A stretch of DNA of 64,000 bases, from assembly GCA_030432235.1 (NCBI GenBank), contig JAUIHT010000001.1, positions 1,364,001 to 1,428,000 on the forward strand, read 5' to 3'. Numbering within the stretch: position 1 is the first letter of the stretch; each line of letters opens with the position of its first letter. Positions 18,328 to 27,292 of this stretch are shown one piece after another. The notes under the pieces are model-generated. The model worked only from the letters and a program-made list of their open reading frames with translations, ran no database searches and was not told the origin of the DNA. Made by a program: the position numbers and the translations under genes. Source of the DNA: Verrucomicrobiia bacterium. GTDB lineage: Bacteria; Verrucomicrobiota; Verrucomicrobiia; Opitutales; Cerasicoccaceae.

Positions 18328-19500
18328 ATGTCCGTGGCCGACGCAGCAGGGCCGCGGGTGGCCCTCATCGCCGATTCCCTTGAGGGTGGGGCGGGTCGCG
18401 CCGCTGGACGGCTTTTCCGGGCTCTGCGGGAACTGGGTGTGTCGGTGGACTTGCTGCACTTTTACGGGGAGCTCGCCGACATCGATACCATCTGCCTGGA
18501 CGGTCGGTCTAAGCGTCCACCCTTCGAGCGTGCCTTGAAAAATGTCTCCCGGGGTGCAGCTGATTCGTTGCGACGGAAGCGACACTATGAAAGCTTGAAG
18601 CAGGCACTCCTAGAGAAAGACTACGCCCTGCTGCACCTGCACAACCTTCATGCCAGCGGGGTGGCTAACGCCGATTTGGAAGTCCTCACGGCAGGAGAGA
18701 AGGTCCTGTGGACCCTTCACGACGAGTACGCGTTTCGCGGCCGTCCGTTCCCAGAGGAGGATGAAACGGAGCCGCCGCCGGTACCCCCTGAGCTGTTTTC
18801 CATTGGACAGCTGGCGTTCACCGGGCCGTCGCAGTGGATTTGCCGTCAGGCCGAGGAAGCCCTCGAAGGACGCGCGCCGGTGCATCATGTACCGCTGGGG
18901 CTGGACCGCGCGGAGTTCACCGCGCTGGATTCCGAAGAGTGCCGTCGGACTCTCGAACTTGATCCCGAGATGCTCTGGCTGGGCTTCGCTGGCGGAAACG
19001 ACCTGCGCAAGGGCGGTGATCTCCTCCTGGCTGCCTCGCGGTGTTTCCCGGCGGAGAGTAAGGTCGGCCTGCTGGCCTGGGGGCGTCCTTTGCCAGAGGG
19101 CGAACACGGCTTCGCGGAGGTGCGTCAATTGCCTTTCTTCAAGGACAGCGGCGAACTCAACCGCGCCTATGCAGCCTGCGACCTCATGCTGGTGCCAAGC
19201 CGTCAGGACAATTTTCCGCTGGTCGTGCTGGAGTCGCTGGCCTGCGGCACGCCCGTGGCCGCCTCCACCCGGGGCGGCGCCAGTGAGGCCATCGAGCCGG
19301 GCGTCAACGGCATCTCGTTGCCCATTGAGCCTGCTGCCATGGCAGAGGCGCTGGCCCAGGTTCTCGACCGAGAAAAGCTCGCTGTGATGCGTGCGGCGGC
19401 CCGCCGGAGTTTTGAGGAGCGCTACACATCGGAGCTTGAGGCCCACCGCGTGCTGGCCCTTTATGAAGCCATGACGGGCCAATGGCTCGAACCGGCTTGA
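18328..19500 (+). CDS. Glycosyltransferase family 4-like protein
   Basis: 390 residues from ATG 18328. The N-terminal half starts VALIADSLEGGAGRAAGRLF, the acceptor-side Rossmann domain with a Gly-rich loop. The C-terminal half holds LMLVPSRQDNFPLVVLESLACGTPVAAS with the E-x7-E type nucleotide-sugar site of GT4 enzymes, then GGASEAI. It should transfer a sugar from a nucleotide donor in surface polysaccharide assembly. The gene heads a run with asparagine synthase and FkbM methyltransferase genes. Confidence 0.87.
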   Translation: MSVADAAGPRVALIADSLEGGAGRAAGRLFRALRELGVSVDLLHFYGELADIDTICLDGRSKRPPFERALKNVSRGAADSLRRKRHYESLKQALLEKDYALLHLHNLHASGVANADLEVLTAGEKVLWTLHDEYAFRGRPFPEEDETEPPPVPPELFSIGQLAFTGPSQWICRQAEEALEGRAPVHHVPLGLDRAEFTALDSEECRRTLELDPEMLWLGFAGGNDLRKGGDLLLAASRCFPAESKVGLLAWGRPLPEGEHGFAEVRQLPFFKDSGELNRAYAACDLMLVPSRQDNFPLVVLESLACGTPVAASTRGGASEAIEPGVNGISLPIEPAAMAEALAQVLDREKLAVMRAAARRSFEERYTSELEAHRVLALYEAMTGQWLEPA

Positions 19501-19545
19501 ACCCCGTACCGATAAGCAGCGGACAAACGTATCCAAAAAGATCAA

Positions 19546-21465
19546 ATGTGCGGCATCGTTGGCATTCTCGACCCCGGCCGGGAGCAGTGGCCTGAGCGTC
19601 CCTTCGACCTGGACCTCATGCGGCACCGCGGCCCCGACGACCGCGGCCAATGGACCACGCCGGGGCTGGCTCTTGGGCATTTGCGCCTGGCTATCCTCGA
19701 CCTGTCCGAGGCCGGCCACCAGCCCTTCCTGAGCGAGGACGGCCGCCATGCACTGGTCTTCAACGGCGAGATTTATAACTATCGCGAGCTGCGTACGGAG
19801 CTCATGGCTGCGGGGCACCGCTTTCATACTGCCACCGACACCGAGGTCCTTCTGGTGGCCCTGCGGCAATGGGGCGAGGCTGCCCTGCCACGCCTCTGGG
19901 GCATGTTTGCTTTCGCTCTCTGGGACACCCGGGAGAAATCCCTCCTGCTGGCCCGGGACCGCTTCGGGGAGAAACCCCTCTACTTCCACCGGGATGGTGC
20001 ACGCCTATGCTTTGCCAGCGAGCTGAAGATGCTGCTCGGCTTGTTGCGGGAGAAGCCTGCGATGGACCCCGTTCAGCTCGACCGCTACCTACACCACGGC
20101 TACATCCCGGAGCCGGGTTGCCTGCTGCAAGGGATTGAGAAGGTGCCACCCGGGGGGCTGTTGAAAATCCCCCTCGGAAAAACACCGGAGGTGCGCCGCT
20201 GGTGGCATTTTAATTTTCAGCCTGATGGCGGTGGGGACCCGATCGACCGGCTTGACGCTGCCTTGGCCGGTGCGGCCGAGCGCTGCCTGCGTTCCGACGT
20301 GCCCGTGGGCATCTCGCTGAGCGGTGGGCTGGACTCCAGCGCGTTGGCCGTCCTGGCCTCAAAGAAGCACAGCCGGGAGGTCAGCGCTATTTCCATCGGC
20401 TATCCTGGTGAGCCCGATAACGATGAGAGTGTCTACGCCCGGAGCCTCGCCGCCGAACTGGGCATGCCTTTCAAGCGCGTTCTCATCGAGCCACAGGATT
20501 GCCTCGACGGCTTCGCCCGCATGGTGCGCGCCATGGACGAGCCCGTGGGTGATGTGGCGGCCTTCGCCTACCATCAGGTGGCGCGGGCTTCCCGCGAGCA
20601 TGCCATGCCCGTGCTGCTCTCCGGCATCGGCGGGGACGAGCTTTTCTGGGGCTACACCTGGGTGCAGCAGGCGGTGCAGCTTTCGCAGAAAAAACGCGCG
20701 GAGCAGGGGACGGCGCTGGCCGGTCTGCTCAGTGCGCTGGGTGGACGCCTCGCCAATCTCAAACCGGGCCGTCAGCTCGCCCGCAACCACTCCACGCCGG
20801 CCTTTATCAAGGACGCCCTCGCGGCCATGCGCGCCGGGGGGCAACTCCACCTGGATGAGCCGCGCTGGTATCCCTTCGACGAGCTGCAAAACTATTTTAA
20901 CGAGTCGGCACTGGTGACATCCCGCCTGTACTCATCGTCTATGGCCGAGGTTATCAGCCCGGCCACCCGTATGCAGGCCTGGGGGCTCGATGCCGTCGCG
21001 GACGACGATCTGCCCGCTGCCGTGCTCCGCCTGCTCTTCGACGGCTGGCTGGGCGGCAACTGTCTGCTGCTGGGCGACCGGCTGAGCATGGACTGGTCCG
21101 TCGAGCTGCGCCTGCCCCTGCTCGAGGCCGGACTGGTCGAAACCGTGGCCGGGCTGTCGCCGTTGCGCGACGGCTACTCTGCCGAGCCCAAGGCGCTCTT
21201 CAAAGAAGTGTTGCGCCGCCACCTGCCCTCGGAAGTTATCGACCGGCCCAAGCGCGGTTTTTCCCCGCCGTCGGTAGACTGGACCCGCCGCCTCTACGAC
21301 CGTCACGCGGGCGACCTCGCCGGGGGCCGCGTCGCCGCCACAGGTTACTTTGAACCCCGCGCCCTGGCGGCACTGATCCATGGCGTGCGGGAGAGCAATC
21401 GCAACCTGAACTTCATTTACCGGTTGCTCGTTCTGGAAATCTGGATGAGGGAAGTACTGAACTGA
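19546..21465 (+). CDS. asnB: Asparagine synthase (glutamine-hydrolysing)
   Basis: 639 residues starting MCGIVGIL, so the nucleophile Cys2 of the class II glutaminase domain is exposed after Met removal. HRGPDD, FNGEIYNYRELR and ATDTEV follow in order. The synthase domain has the PP-loop SGGLDSSA from residue 259. Placement between a glycosyltransferase and an FkbM methyltransferase is typical of AsnB paralogues in capsule and exopolysaccharide clusters, where they may amidate sugar acids. Free asparagine synthesis is the alternative. Confidence 0.92.
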   Translation: MCGIVGILDPGREQWPERPFDLDLMRHRGPDDRGQWTTPGLALGHLRLAILDLSEAGHQPFLSEDGRHALVFNGEIYNYRELRTELMAAGHRFHTATDTEVLLVALRQWGEAALPRLWGMFAFALWDTREKSLLLARDRFGEKPLYFHRDGARLCFASELKMLLGLLREKPAMDPVQLDRYLHHGYIPEPGCLLQGIEKVPPGGLLKIPLGKTPEVRRWWHFNFQPDGGGDPIDRLDAALAGAAERCLRSDVPVGISLSGGLDSSALAVLASKKHSREVSAISIGYPGEPDNDESVYARSLAAELGMPFKRVLIEPQDCLDGFARMVRAMDEPVGDVAAFAYHQVARASREHAMPVLLSGIGGDELFWGYTWVQQAVQLSQKKRAEQGTALAGLLSALGGRLANLKPGRQLARNHSTPAFIKDALAAMRAGGQLHLDEPRWYPFDELQNYFNESALVTSRLYSSSMAEVISPATRMQAWGLDAVADDDLPAAVLRLLFDGWLGGNCLLLGDRLSMDWSVELRLPLLEAGLVETVAGLSPLRDGYSAEPKALFKEVLRRHLPSEVIDRPKRGFSPPSVDWTRRLYDRHAGDLAGGRVAATGYFEPRALAALIHGVRESNRNLNFIYRLLVLEIWMREVLN

Positions 21466-21468
21466 ACC

Positions 21469-22302
21469 ATGCAAGACCCCTACCACATGCGCGGCTGGCT
21501 GCGCCCGGCGACGAAGCCTTTCCGGCGGCACTTCAAGTGGCTGCTGGGCGACCGTGAGTACCGCCGCTTGCAAAGTCTGCATGCGCGCTTCGGGGCGTGG
21601 CCGCGCTTCAAGGCCGGCAGCTTCGAGGTCGACGGCCTCACGGTGGAGTTCACCGACGCGGCCAGCCTGCTCAACCTCTGGGACGAAATTTTCGTCTCGA
21701 AAATCTACGACCTGGGCGAGCTGCCCGGGCCGCTGCGCGTGGTCGACGCCGGGGCCAACCTCGGGCTGACCATGCTCTACCTCAAGCGGCGCTACGGCAG
21801 CGTCAGCGGCGTGTGCTTCGAGCCCGACCCGGCCATCGCCGAGGTTCTGCGGCGTAACCTGAAAAGCTGGGACTGCGGTGAGGTGGCCGTCGAGGAATGC
21901 GCCCTGGGCGCGGAAGAGGGCACGGCGAACTTCGCCAGTGACGGCAGCGACGGCGGCCGTGTCGACGGCAACGGCGGGCTGGAGGTCGCCGTCAAGCGTC
22001 TCTCGCCCTTTCTCGAAGAGCCGACGGACTTTCTAAAAATCGACATCGAGGGCGCCGAGTTCGACGTGCTGGAGGAACTCGTTGGACGGCTCAGCCAGGT
22101 GAAGCGGCTCTTTATCGAATTGCACACTTTCCCAGGGCAGCCGCAGCGCATCGGCCGCGCTCTGGCCATTCTGGAGGAGGCGGGCTTCCGCGTCTTCCCG
22201 CAGGCACTTATCGGACCGCATTCTCCCTTCGACCCGCAGGCCGTCGGTCCCGAGGGCGACCTCGAACAAACCCTCAACGTTTTCGCCACCCGTGTGGATT
22301 AA
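21469..22302 (+). CDS. FkbM family methyltransferase
   Basis: 277 residues, starting three bases after the asnB stop, so translationally linked. VVDAGANLGLTMLYLKRRYG (about 87-106) is the SAM-binding motif I. CFEPDPAIAEVLRRNL is motif II, and FLKIDIEGAEFDVLE is the FkbM signature. These enzymes O-methylate sugars or polyketides; with this neighbourhood a polysaccharide sugar is the likely acceptor. Confidence 0.88.
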   Translation: MQDPYHMRGWLRPATKPFRRHFKWLLGDREYRRLQSLHARFGAWPRFKAGSFEVDGLTVEFTDAASLLNLWDEIFVSKIYDLGELPGPLRVVDAGANLGLTMLYLKRRYGSVSGVCFEPDPAIAEVLRRNLKSWDCGEVAVEECALGAEEGTANFASDGSDGGRVDGNGGLEVAVKRLSPFLEEPTDFLKIDIEGAEFDVLEELVGRLSQVKRLFIELHTFPGQPQRIGRALAILEEAGFRVFPQALIGPHSPFDPQAVGPEGDLEQTLNVFATRVD

Positions 22303-22425
22303 TGCGTGAGACAGCAAAATGGGGAAGGGTGAGAAGCCTGTCTTCGCATCCGTGGTGTCAAATGGCAGCCCATGGCCTAAAGAAATCTTTCCGTTCCTCC
22401 CGCTCTTCCTGTTAAACTGATTTTT

Positions 22426-23331
22426 ATGGACACCGCACTGGCCATTTTTGCCTACCGTCGCGCGGACAAGCTCGCGGCGCTGCGTGAGGCTGTGGCGGGG
22501 TGGCAGGGGCCTATCCGCATCTACTGTGACGGCGCGCGGGGAGGCGACGATGCCGGGGACGTCGCCGCCGTCCGGGCCGAGGCGCGTAACTTCGTCGGCG
22601 CGGTGGTGGTCGAGCGCCCGGAAAACTACGGGCTCAGCCGCAACCTGCGCGGGGGCATCGGCGAAACTTTATCCACTCACGAGGCCGTCATTGTGTTGGA
22701 GGACGATGTGCAGCCACGCACGGGCTGCCTGGACTTTTTCACCTGGGGATTGGAGCAGGCCAAGGCCCGCGAGGACATTTTCTCGGTCAGCGCCTACCAT
22801 CCGCTGGGCGGGGAGGGCGGCCTGCCGGAGCTTTTCCTGTCGCAACGCTTCCTCTGCTGGGGCTGGGCCACCTGGGCCGACCGCTGGCGGGAAATCGCGC
22901 CCGACCTCAACGCCGGTCAGCCGCCCTGGCGGCACTACTGGGAGGTGCCGACCAGCGGTGGGGACGACCTCCGCTGGGCGCTGCGCAGCCACCGTATGGG
23001 CCACAAGCCCGCCACCTGGGCCCACCTGACCAGTATGCTGTGCCTGGCGCGTGGCTGGAAGCACCTTTGCCCGCGCCCCATCCTGATTGAGAACACCGGC
23101 TTCGACGGCTCCGGCGAACATTGCGGCCCGGGGGACATCGCCGGGCCGGGAAGCGTCGCCACCCCGCGTTTTGACGCCGGAGATATCCCGGAGAAGTGGG
23201 TATGGCCGGAGGGACTCGCCCTCGATACGGCTATCGGGGAGCGTATTGCCGAAAAATTCGCACTGCCGCCCGAGCCACCAATCAAGCGCCTGCGGCGTTA
23301 TCTGAGTTACAGAATCAGGGCGCGCTCTTGA
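22426..23331 (+). CDS. Glycosyltransferase-like protein (GT2/GT-A fold)
   Basis: 301 residues. ALAIFAYRRADKLAALREAV at the N-terminus, IRIYCDGARGG, and EAVIVLEDDVQPRTGCLDFF match GT-A glycosyltransferases, where EDD gives the metal-binding acidic motif. WGWATWADRW follows, as in bacterial glycosyltransferases of surface polysaccharide clusters. A 123-base gap separates it from the FkbM gene. The end overlaps the convergent kinase gene by 17 bases. Confidence 0.75.
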   Translation: MDTALAIFAYRRADKLAALREAVAGWQGPIRIYCDGARGGDDAGDVAAVRAEARNFVGAVVVERPENYGLSRNLRGGIGETLSTHEAVIVLEDDVQPRTGCLDFFTWGLEQAKAREDIFSVSAYHPLGGEGGLPELFLSQRFLCWGWATWADRWREIAPDLNAGQPPWRHYWEVPTSGGDDLRWALRSHRMGHKPATWAHLTSMLCLARGWKHLCPRPILIENTGFDGSGEHCGPGDIAGPGSVATPRFDAGDIPEKWVWPEGLALDTAIGERIAEKFALPPEPPIKRLRRYLSYRIRARS

Positions 23332-23881
23332 GAAACGCCTCCACCTGATGAACGATATCATCCATCGGCACTTCCGGGCCGTCGGGGCCGGGCGGGTAGG
23401 CGTCGAGGTCGAGCACGACGCAGTCAGGCTCGTCGCCGCCGGGGACTTGCAGGTCGCGGAACTGGCCGTCGAGCAGGGCGGGATGCTTCGCAGGCTGAAA
23501 ATAATGTTTGGGCTCCTCGCGCAGGCGTTTGGCCGCACGTTTCTCGGCAGACTCCCGTCCCATCACGAGGAAGACGAAACGCACTGCTCCCGCGCGTCGG
23601 AGCTTGTCCCGAAAGGCGCGGGTCAGCGCCGAGCAGGTTATCACTTGTTGCGCCACCGGCGGTGGGTGGGCGATATTCTCGCAGAGTTTGCCCAGCCACT
23701 CTGTGCGGTCGGCCTCGCTGAGCGGCTGCCCAGCGCGCATCTTTTCGATGGACGCGGGGGTGTGCAGCTCGTCGCCTTCCATGAAGACCACCGGCGGGCC
23801 CAGTTCCGCGATCAAGCGCCGCACGAGCGTCGTCTTTCCTGTCAGGCAAATGCCGCCGACGATGAGGGTGGGATGAGGCAT
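23315..23881 (-). CDS. Gluconokinase-like P-loop kinase
   Basis: 188 residues. GGICLTGKTTLVRRL (about 8-22) is a Walker A loop of slightly unusual form. EGDELHTPASIEKMRAGQPL followed by DRTEWLGKL matches the substrate-binding stretch of gluconokinases (DxDxLHP..N..KM..G.PL). ITCSALTRAFRDKLR is the second family signature. It probably phosphorylates a small sugar acid with ATP. No gluconate pathway genes are adjacent, so the true substrate remains open. Confidence 0.78.
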   Translation of the reverse strand: MPHPTLIVGGICLTGKTTLVRRLIAELGPPVVFMEGDELHTPASIEKMRAGQPLSEADRTEWLGKLCENIAHPPPVAQQVITCSALTRAFRDKLRRAGAVRFVFLVMGRESAEKRAAKRLREEPKHYFQPAKHPALLDGQFRDLQVPGGDEPDCVVLDLDAYPPGPDGPEVPMDDIVHQVEAFLKSAP

Positions 23882-23906
23882 GGCTCCATCCTGATGGCGG
23901 AACTCT

Positions 23907-25004
23907 CTAGCGCAAACTACTTTCCACCACCCGCACGAAAGCCTCGGCCTCCTCGCGTGAGTCGAACTCGGACTTGAGGCTTATCCAGACTCCCTGACTG
24001 CCGAGGGCGCGGACGACGGCGAGGGCATCGTCGGGGTCTTCGGCGAGAACCTGGACGGATTTGCCGGCGTCGAGGGTTTTCCGGTAGACGTCGAGCCAGC
24101 GCCGGGCCGGGCCGTTACCCGCGCCGTAGACCCACTGGATGGCGTCGAGGTCTTCGCGTTCCAGCAGCCAGTCGAGGTGCCGGAGCGCCCCGGGGCCGTC
24201 GAGGTGGAAAATGTTCCGCTCGGCCGGCTCGTTCTCGAGGTCGAGCGTGGGCGCGACGTGTTGCAGTGCCATGTCGACGGAGATGAGGCAGAGGAAGTCG
24301 CAACTGGTGACAAAGGCCAGGCGGTCGTTTGCAAAGTGTATCCAAGTGGTAGCCGGTTGGCCGGCGGCCTCGAAGGGCTCCCAGGCGCGTTGCAGGCTCT
24401 CGCGGTAGATGCGGGCGAAGTGCATGGCCGTGCCCTGGACCAAATCGGGGTCGTCGATGAGGTCCATGCAGACGTTTTCCGGCCCGCGCAGGCTGACCAG
24501 CATGTCGTAGGTGCCGTGGAGGTCGGGCAGGCCGGTGAGGATTTCCCCGGCGCCCTCGCGTAGCCCAAGCTCGGTCATTTTGCGCACGGCGCTCCAGTAG
24601 GGGTTGGTGAAGTCGGGTTCGCGGCTCTGGTAAGGTATCCAGTCATCGATGTCCTCGACGGTGTGCAGGGACCAGGAGGTGGTGTCGGAAAATTCGATTT
24701 CCACTCCCAGCGGCGTAGCGCTCAAGTCGGGGCCGATGCCGGGCCGGTAAATGGGAAGCGTTTCGGCCACATAGGGGCGATGACGCAGCTCGACGAGCAT
24801 CTCGGCGACCCGGGCTTCGGCATCCATCCACCACTCACGGCAGGATTGGCCGGGGGCACACGGTGGCCTGGGCCGGGTGGACCGGACCGGGAGTTCGAGC
24901 ACAGGCCTGTCCTGCGGTTGATGACGCCACCAGGCGTCAAAGCGTTCCATGACCTCGGCCATATGGTCATTATGGCAGACGGGAGCGGTGGTTTTCGTAG
25001 TCAT
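23907..25004 (-). CDS. Uroporphyrinogen decarboxylase-superfamily protein (methyltransferase-like), first of two
   Basis: 365 residues. The fold is recognisable from the spacing of conserved segments near the C-terminus, such as NIFHLDGPGALRHLDWLL and IQWVYGAGNGPARRW, which match the UroD-like TIM barrels that include corrinoid methyltransferases (MtaA, CmuA types). The Arg-rich start of true HemE is missing, so heme synthesis is unlikely. A His and a Cys suitable for zinc are not obvious. It shares its strand with the next UroD-like gene, 141 bases upstream, and the two may act together. Confidence 0.7.
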   Translation of the reverse strand: MTTKTTAPVCHNDHMAEVMERFDAWWRHQPQDRPVLELPVRSTRPRPPCAPGQSCREWWMDAEARVAEMLVELRHRPYVAETLPIYRPGIGPDLSATPLGVEIEFSDTTSWSLHTVEDIDDWIPYQSREPDFTNPYWSAVRKMTELGLREGAGEILTGLPDLHGTYDMLVSLRGPENVCMDLIDDPDLVQGTAMHFARIYRESLQRAWEPFEAAGQPATTWIHFANDRLAFVTSCDFLCLISVDMALQHVAPTLDLENEPAERNIFHLDGPGALRHLDWLLEREDLDAIQWVYGAGNGPARRWLDVYRKTLDAGKSVQVLAEDPDDALAVVRALGSQGVWISLKSEFDSREEAEAFVRVVESSLR

Positions 25005-25145
25005 CCGAAGTTTGACGTTTTGGATGAACGCTACCGCATACCTGCGGGTAGTAAAACCACAGAATGTGCCAGTGCTATAAAGTTAGATTTTCTACTATGA
25101 ATCGATTGCAGCGCTGTTCGGGAAAATCCGCTGCGCACGGAACGC

Positions 25146-26204
25146 CTAGGCCATCTTGCCGTAGTTCCAGGCTTCGTCGTACAGGGCGATGATATTTTCC
25201 AGCGGGGTGTTGCCCTGGATGTTGTGGCAGGGGGCGAGGACGTAGCCGGTGCCGTCGCTGCCCAGGCAGTCGATGCAGTTGCGCACTTCCGCTCGGACTT
25301 CGTCGGTGGTGCCGAAGGGGAGGATGCGTTGGTTTTCAACGCCTCCGTGGAAGCAGATTTTGTCGCCGAAGTTGGCCTTGAGGTCGAGCAGCTCCATGCC
25401 GGGGCAGGTCCACTGGATGGGATTGAGCACCTGGATGCCCATCTCGATCAGCTTCGGCAGGAAGGCGCGACAACTGCCGTCGTCGTGATGAAAGACGCGG
25501 ATGCCGAACTCGTGGCAAAGATTGATGAAGCGCTGATGGTGAGGCGCGTAAAACTCGTTGTACAGGTCCGGGCTGATGAGTGGGCCGTGCTGGCTGCCGA
25601 GGTCGTCGGTGACCTCCGACAGGTCGATGAGCCCTTCGCAGGCCTCGAACATACACCGGTGGTGATGGTAGAGAAAGTCCGAGATGCGTCGTATGATCTC
25701 GTGGGCAAACTCCGGGTCCTCCATCGGGTCGATCAGCGATTGTTCCAGGCTGCGGGTAAGGTTGTGGAAGAAGAAGGGTGCCATGTAGCCGCACTTAACG
25801 GCATTGGTTTCCCGAATGCGGAGGGCTTCTTCTTTCAAATGAGAATAGTCAAACCAGTCGGTGCTGGGCCAGGCGTACTTGTCGAGGTCGTCGATGCTTT
25901 CGGCGAACGCGAGGGGGTGAAAGCATTCCTCCTCATAAGTGCCTCCGGAGTGCTTTGTGAGCTTGCGCTGGATACCCCAGTAGTCAGCGGTTACCCCCTC
26001 GGGCAGGGGCGGCGGAGGCGGGCCGATGTACTTGGCCGTAATGCTGTCGATGAAGTCGATATGCAGTTGAGCGCAGGCCTTCTCCCGACTGCCAAAGTGC
26101 TGCTCCAGCTTGCCCCAGGCTTCCGGGGTGGCCCAGATATCGGTCGGAATGCGGTCGACGGGTTTGCGATCAAAGGCTGCAAGGATTCGTTCGCGTGAGT
26201 TCAT
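25146..26204 (-). CDS. Uroporphyrinogen decarboxylase-superfamily protein (methyltransferase-like), second of two
   Basis: 352 residues starting MNSRERILAAFDRKPVDRIP, the usual opening of non-HemE UroD-family proteins. IRVFHHDDGSCRAFLPKLIE, GIQVLNPIQWTCPGMELLDL, ICFHGGVENQRILPFG and GYVLAPCHNIQGNTPLENI carry the conserved His and Cys that bind zinc in the corrinoid methyltransferase branch. The likely role is demethylation of a methylated compound with methyl transfer to a corrinoid or folate; the corrinoid protein is not encoded nearby. Confidence 0.82.
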   Translation of the reverse strand: MNSRERILAAFDRKPVDRIPTDIWATPEAWGKLEQHFGSREKACAQLHIDFIDSITAKYIGPPPPPLPEGVTADYWGIQRKLTKHSGGTYEEECFHPLAFAESIDDLDKYAWPSTDWFDYSHLKEEALRIRETNAVKCGYMAPFFFHNLTRSLEQSLIDPMEDPEFAHEIIRRISDFLYHHHRCMFEACEGLIDLSEVTDDLGSQHGPLISPDLYNEFYAPHHQRFINLCHEFGIRVFHHDDGSCRAFLPKLIEMGIQVLNPIQWTCPGMELLDLKANFGDKICFHGGVENQRILPFGTTDEVRAEVRNCIDCLGSDGTGYVLAPCHNIQGNTPLENIIALYDEAWNYGKMA

Positions 26205-26323
26205 GGGGCTTCCTTAATGGAACGCCTATGATATATTACGTGAAAGGAAACTACTATTTGAGCTTCAACGCAAGGTATGACCGGGGATTATTGACACGAT
26301 AACACCGCGTAATGCCGCTAGCC

Positions 26324-27214
26324 TCAAGGGGCGTTGCTGGATTCCAGAGAGGCGACGTAAGCATCAAGTCCCGCAAGCGAGGATCGTATGGTTTGATCGG
26401 CAAAACTCAGGAAGGGATCGTCGGGGTTGAGGGAGGTGCCGAATTTAGAATTTTCCGTACTGATGGCCCAGTTGACGTAGCCGGACAGCTGCGGGTAATT
26501 TTTGTGACCTGTTACGGGATTGGCATGGCGTCTCCCTGTACGGGGAGAGAAGGAGACGTACAGGATACACCAATCGGACGACAGGGTGCGGATGGTCCTC
26601 TGTCTTTCAACATCCTGCAAGTAGTCGATATGGGGACGGCTCGGCCAGGCGCCTTCCTGTTCGGGGTCTGGACGAATCGCGCTGGCATCGAAGGTGCGCA
26701 GCTCAGGAAAATCGTTTTTGCGCGCTTCCAGTTTGCGTGCGACTTCCTCGATAAACTCATCCACGAGCTGACAGGTGTGCTCTCGGACTTCGAGCGGGGG
26801 CAACGGGACGATTTCCGCAGTTTGGAGTTCGCAACCATGCTCCAGAGGCTTGCGCATGTCCGCCAGCCAGTCGGCGGCGTTCAGGCGGGTGTAGCCTTCG
26901 CACATTATGCAGAATGGACTTTTAAACCCCGTGCTCTCGCTTCCGTCCTCCCGTTTGAATGTGGTGGGTATCCGGTACCAGGTTCGTTTTGGCCTGGCGT
27001 CCTTCGGCAGGGAGTCCGGTTCTCCTTCAGGGACGACGTAGCCGAGGATAATCACCTGGGCCTTCTGCACCACTTCCCGGGCCTGGGACTCTTCGGCTGC
27101 GGTGGGCTCGCGCAGGTAGCTTTCCAGAATTGCCTCGCTCGCTGTCTGTGCAAAGACAGGCACGGCAATGCCCCAAAGCAGAAAAGCCAATGCGGTAGAA
27201 CAGACGTTTCTCAT
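26324..27214 (-). CDS. Hypothetical exported protein
   Basis: 296 residues from ATG 27214, where a clear signal peptide begins (NVCSTALAFLLWGIAVPVFA, cleavage after AQ). An ATG 36 bases further upstream would put 12 polar residues before it and is less likely. The mature part has cysteines in FCIMCEGYTRL and is otherwise hydrophilic. I recognise no family. An equally long open frame exists on the other strand (26312-27238) but lacks a signal or any protein-like composition. Confidence 0.7.
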   Translation of the reverse strand: MRNVCSTALAFLLWGIAVPVFAQTASEAILESYLREPTAAEESQAREVVQKAQVIILGYVVPEGEPDSLPKDARPKRTWYRIPTTFKREDGSESTGFKSPFCIMCEGYTRLNAADWLADMRKPLEHGCELQTAEIVPLPPLEVREHTCQLVDEFIEEVARKLEARKNDFPELRTFDASAIRPDPEQEGAWPSRPHIDYLQDVERQRTIRTLSSDWCILYVSFSPRTGRRHANPVTGHKNYPQLSGYVNWAISTENSKFGTSLNPDDPFLSFADQTIRSSLAGLDAYVASLESSNAP

Positions 27215-27292
27215 TGCATCCAAAGGATGAGAAACTGATTGGTTTCGCAATTCTATTTGGCAGTGCCCAAGGGTGTATGGGAGAGTGCCAGT

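Noticed and set aside
23907-26204. The UroD-like proteins as HemE of heme synthesis
   Set aside because: They lack the HemE N-terminal Arg-rich signature and resemble the methyltransferase branch of the superfamily.
26312-27238. 308-codon plus-strand frame as an alternative to the exported protein on the minus strand
   Set aside because: Same length, but only the minus-strand frame has a signal peptide and balanced protein composition.
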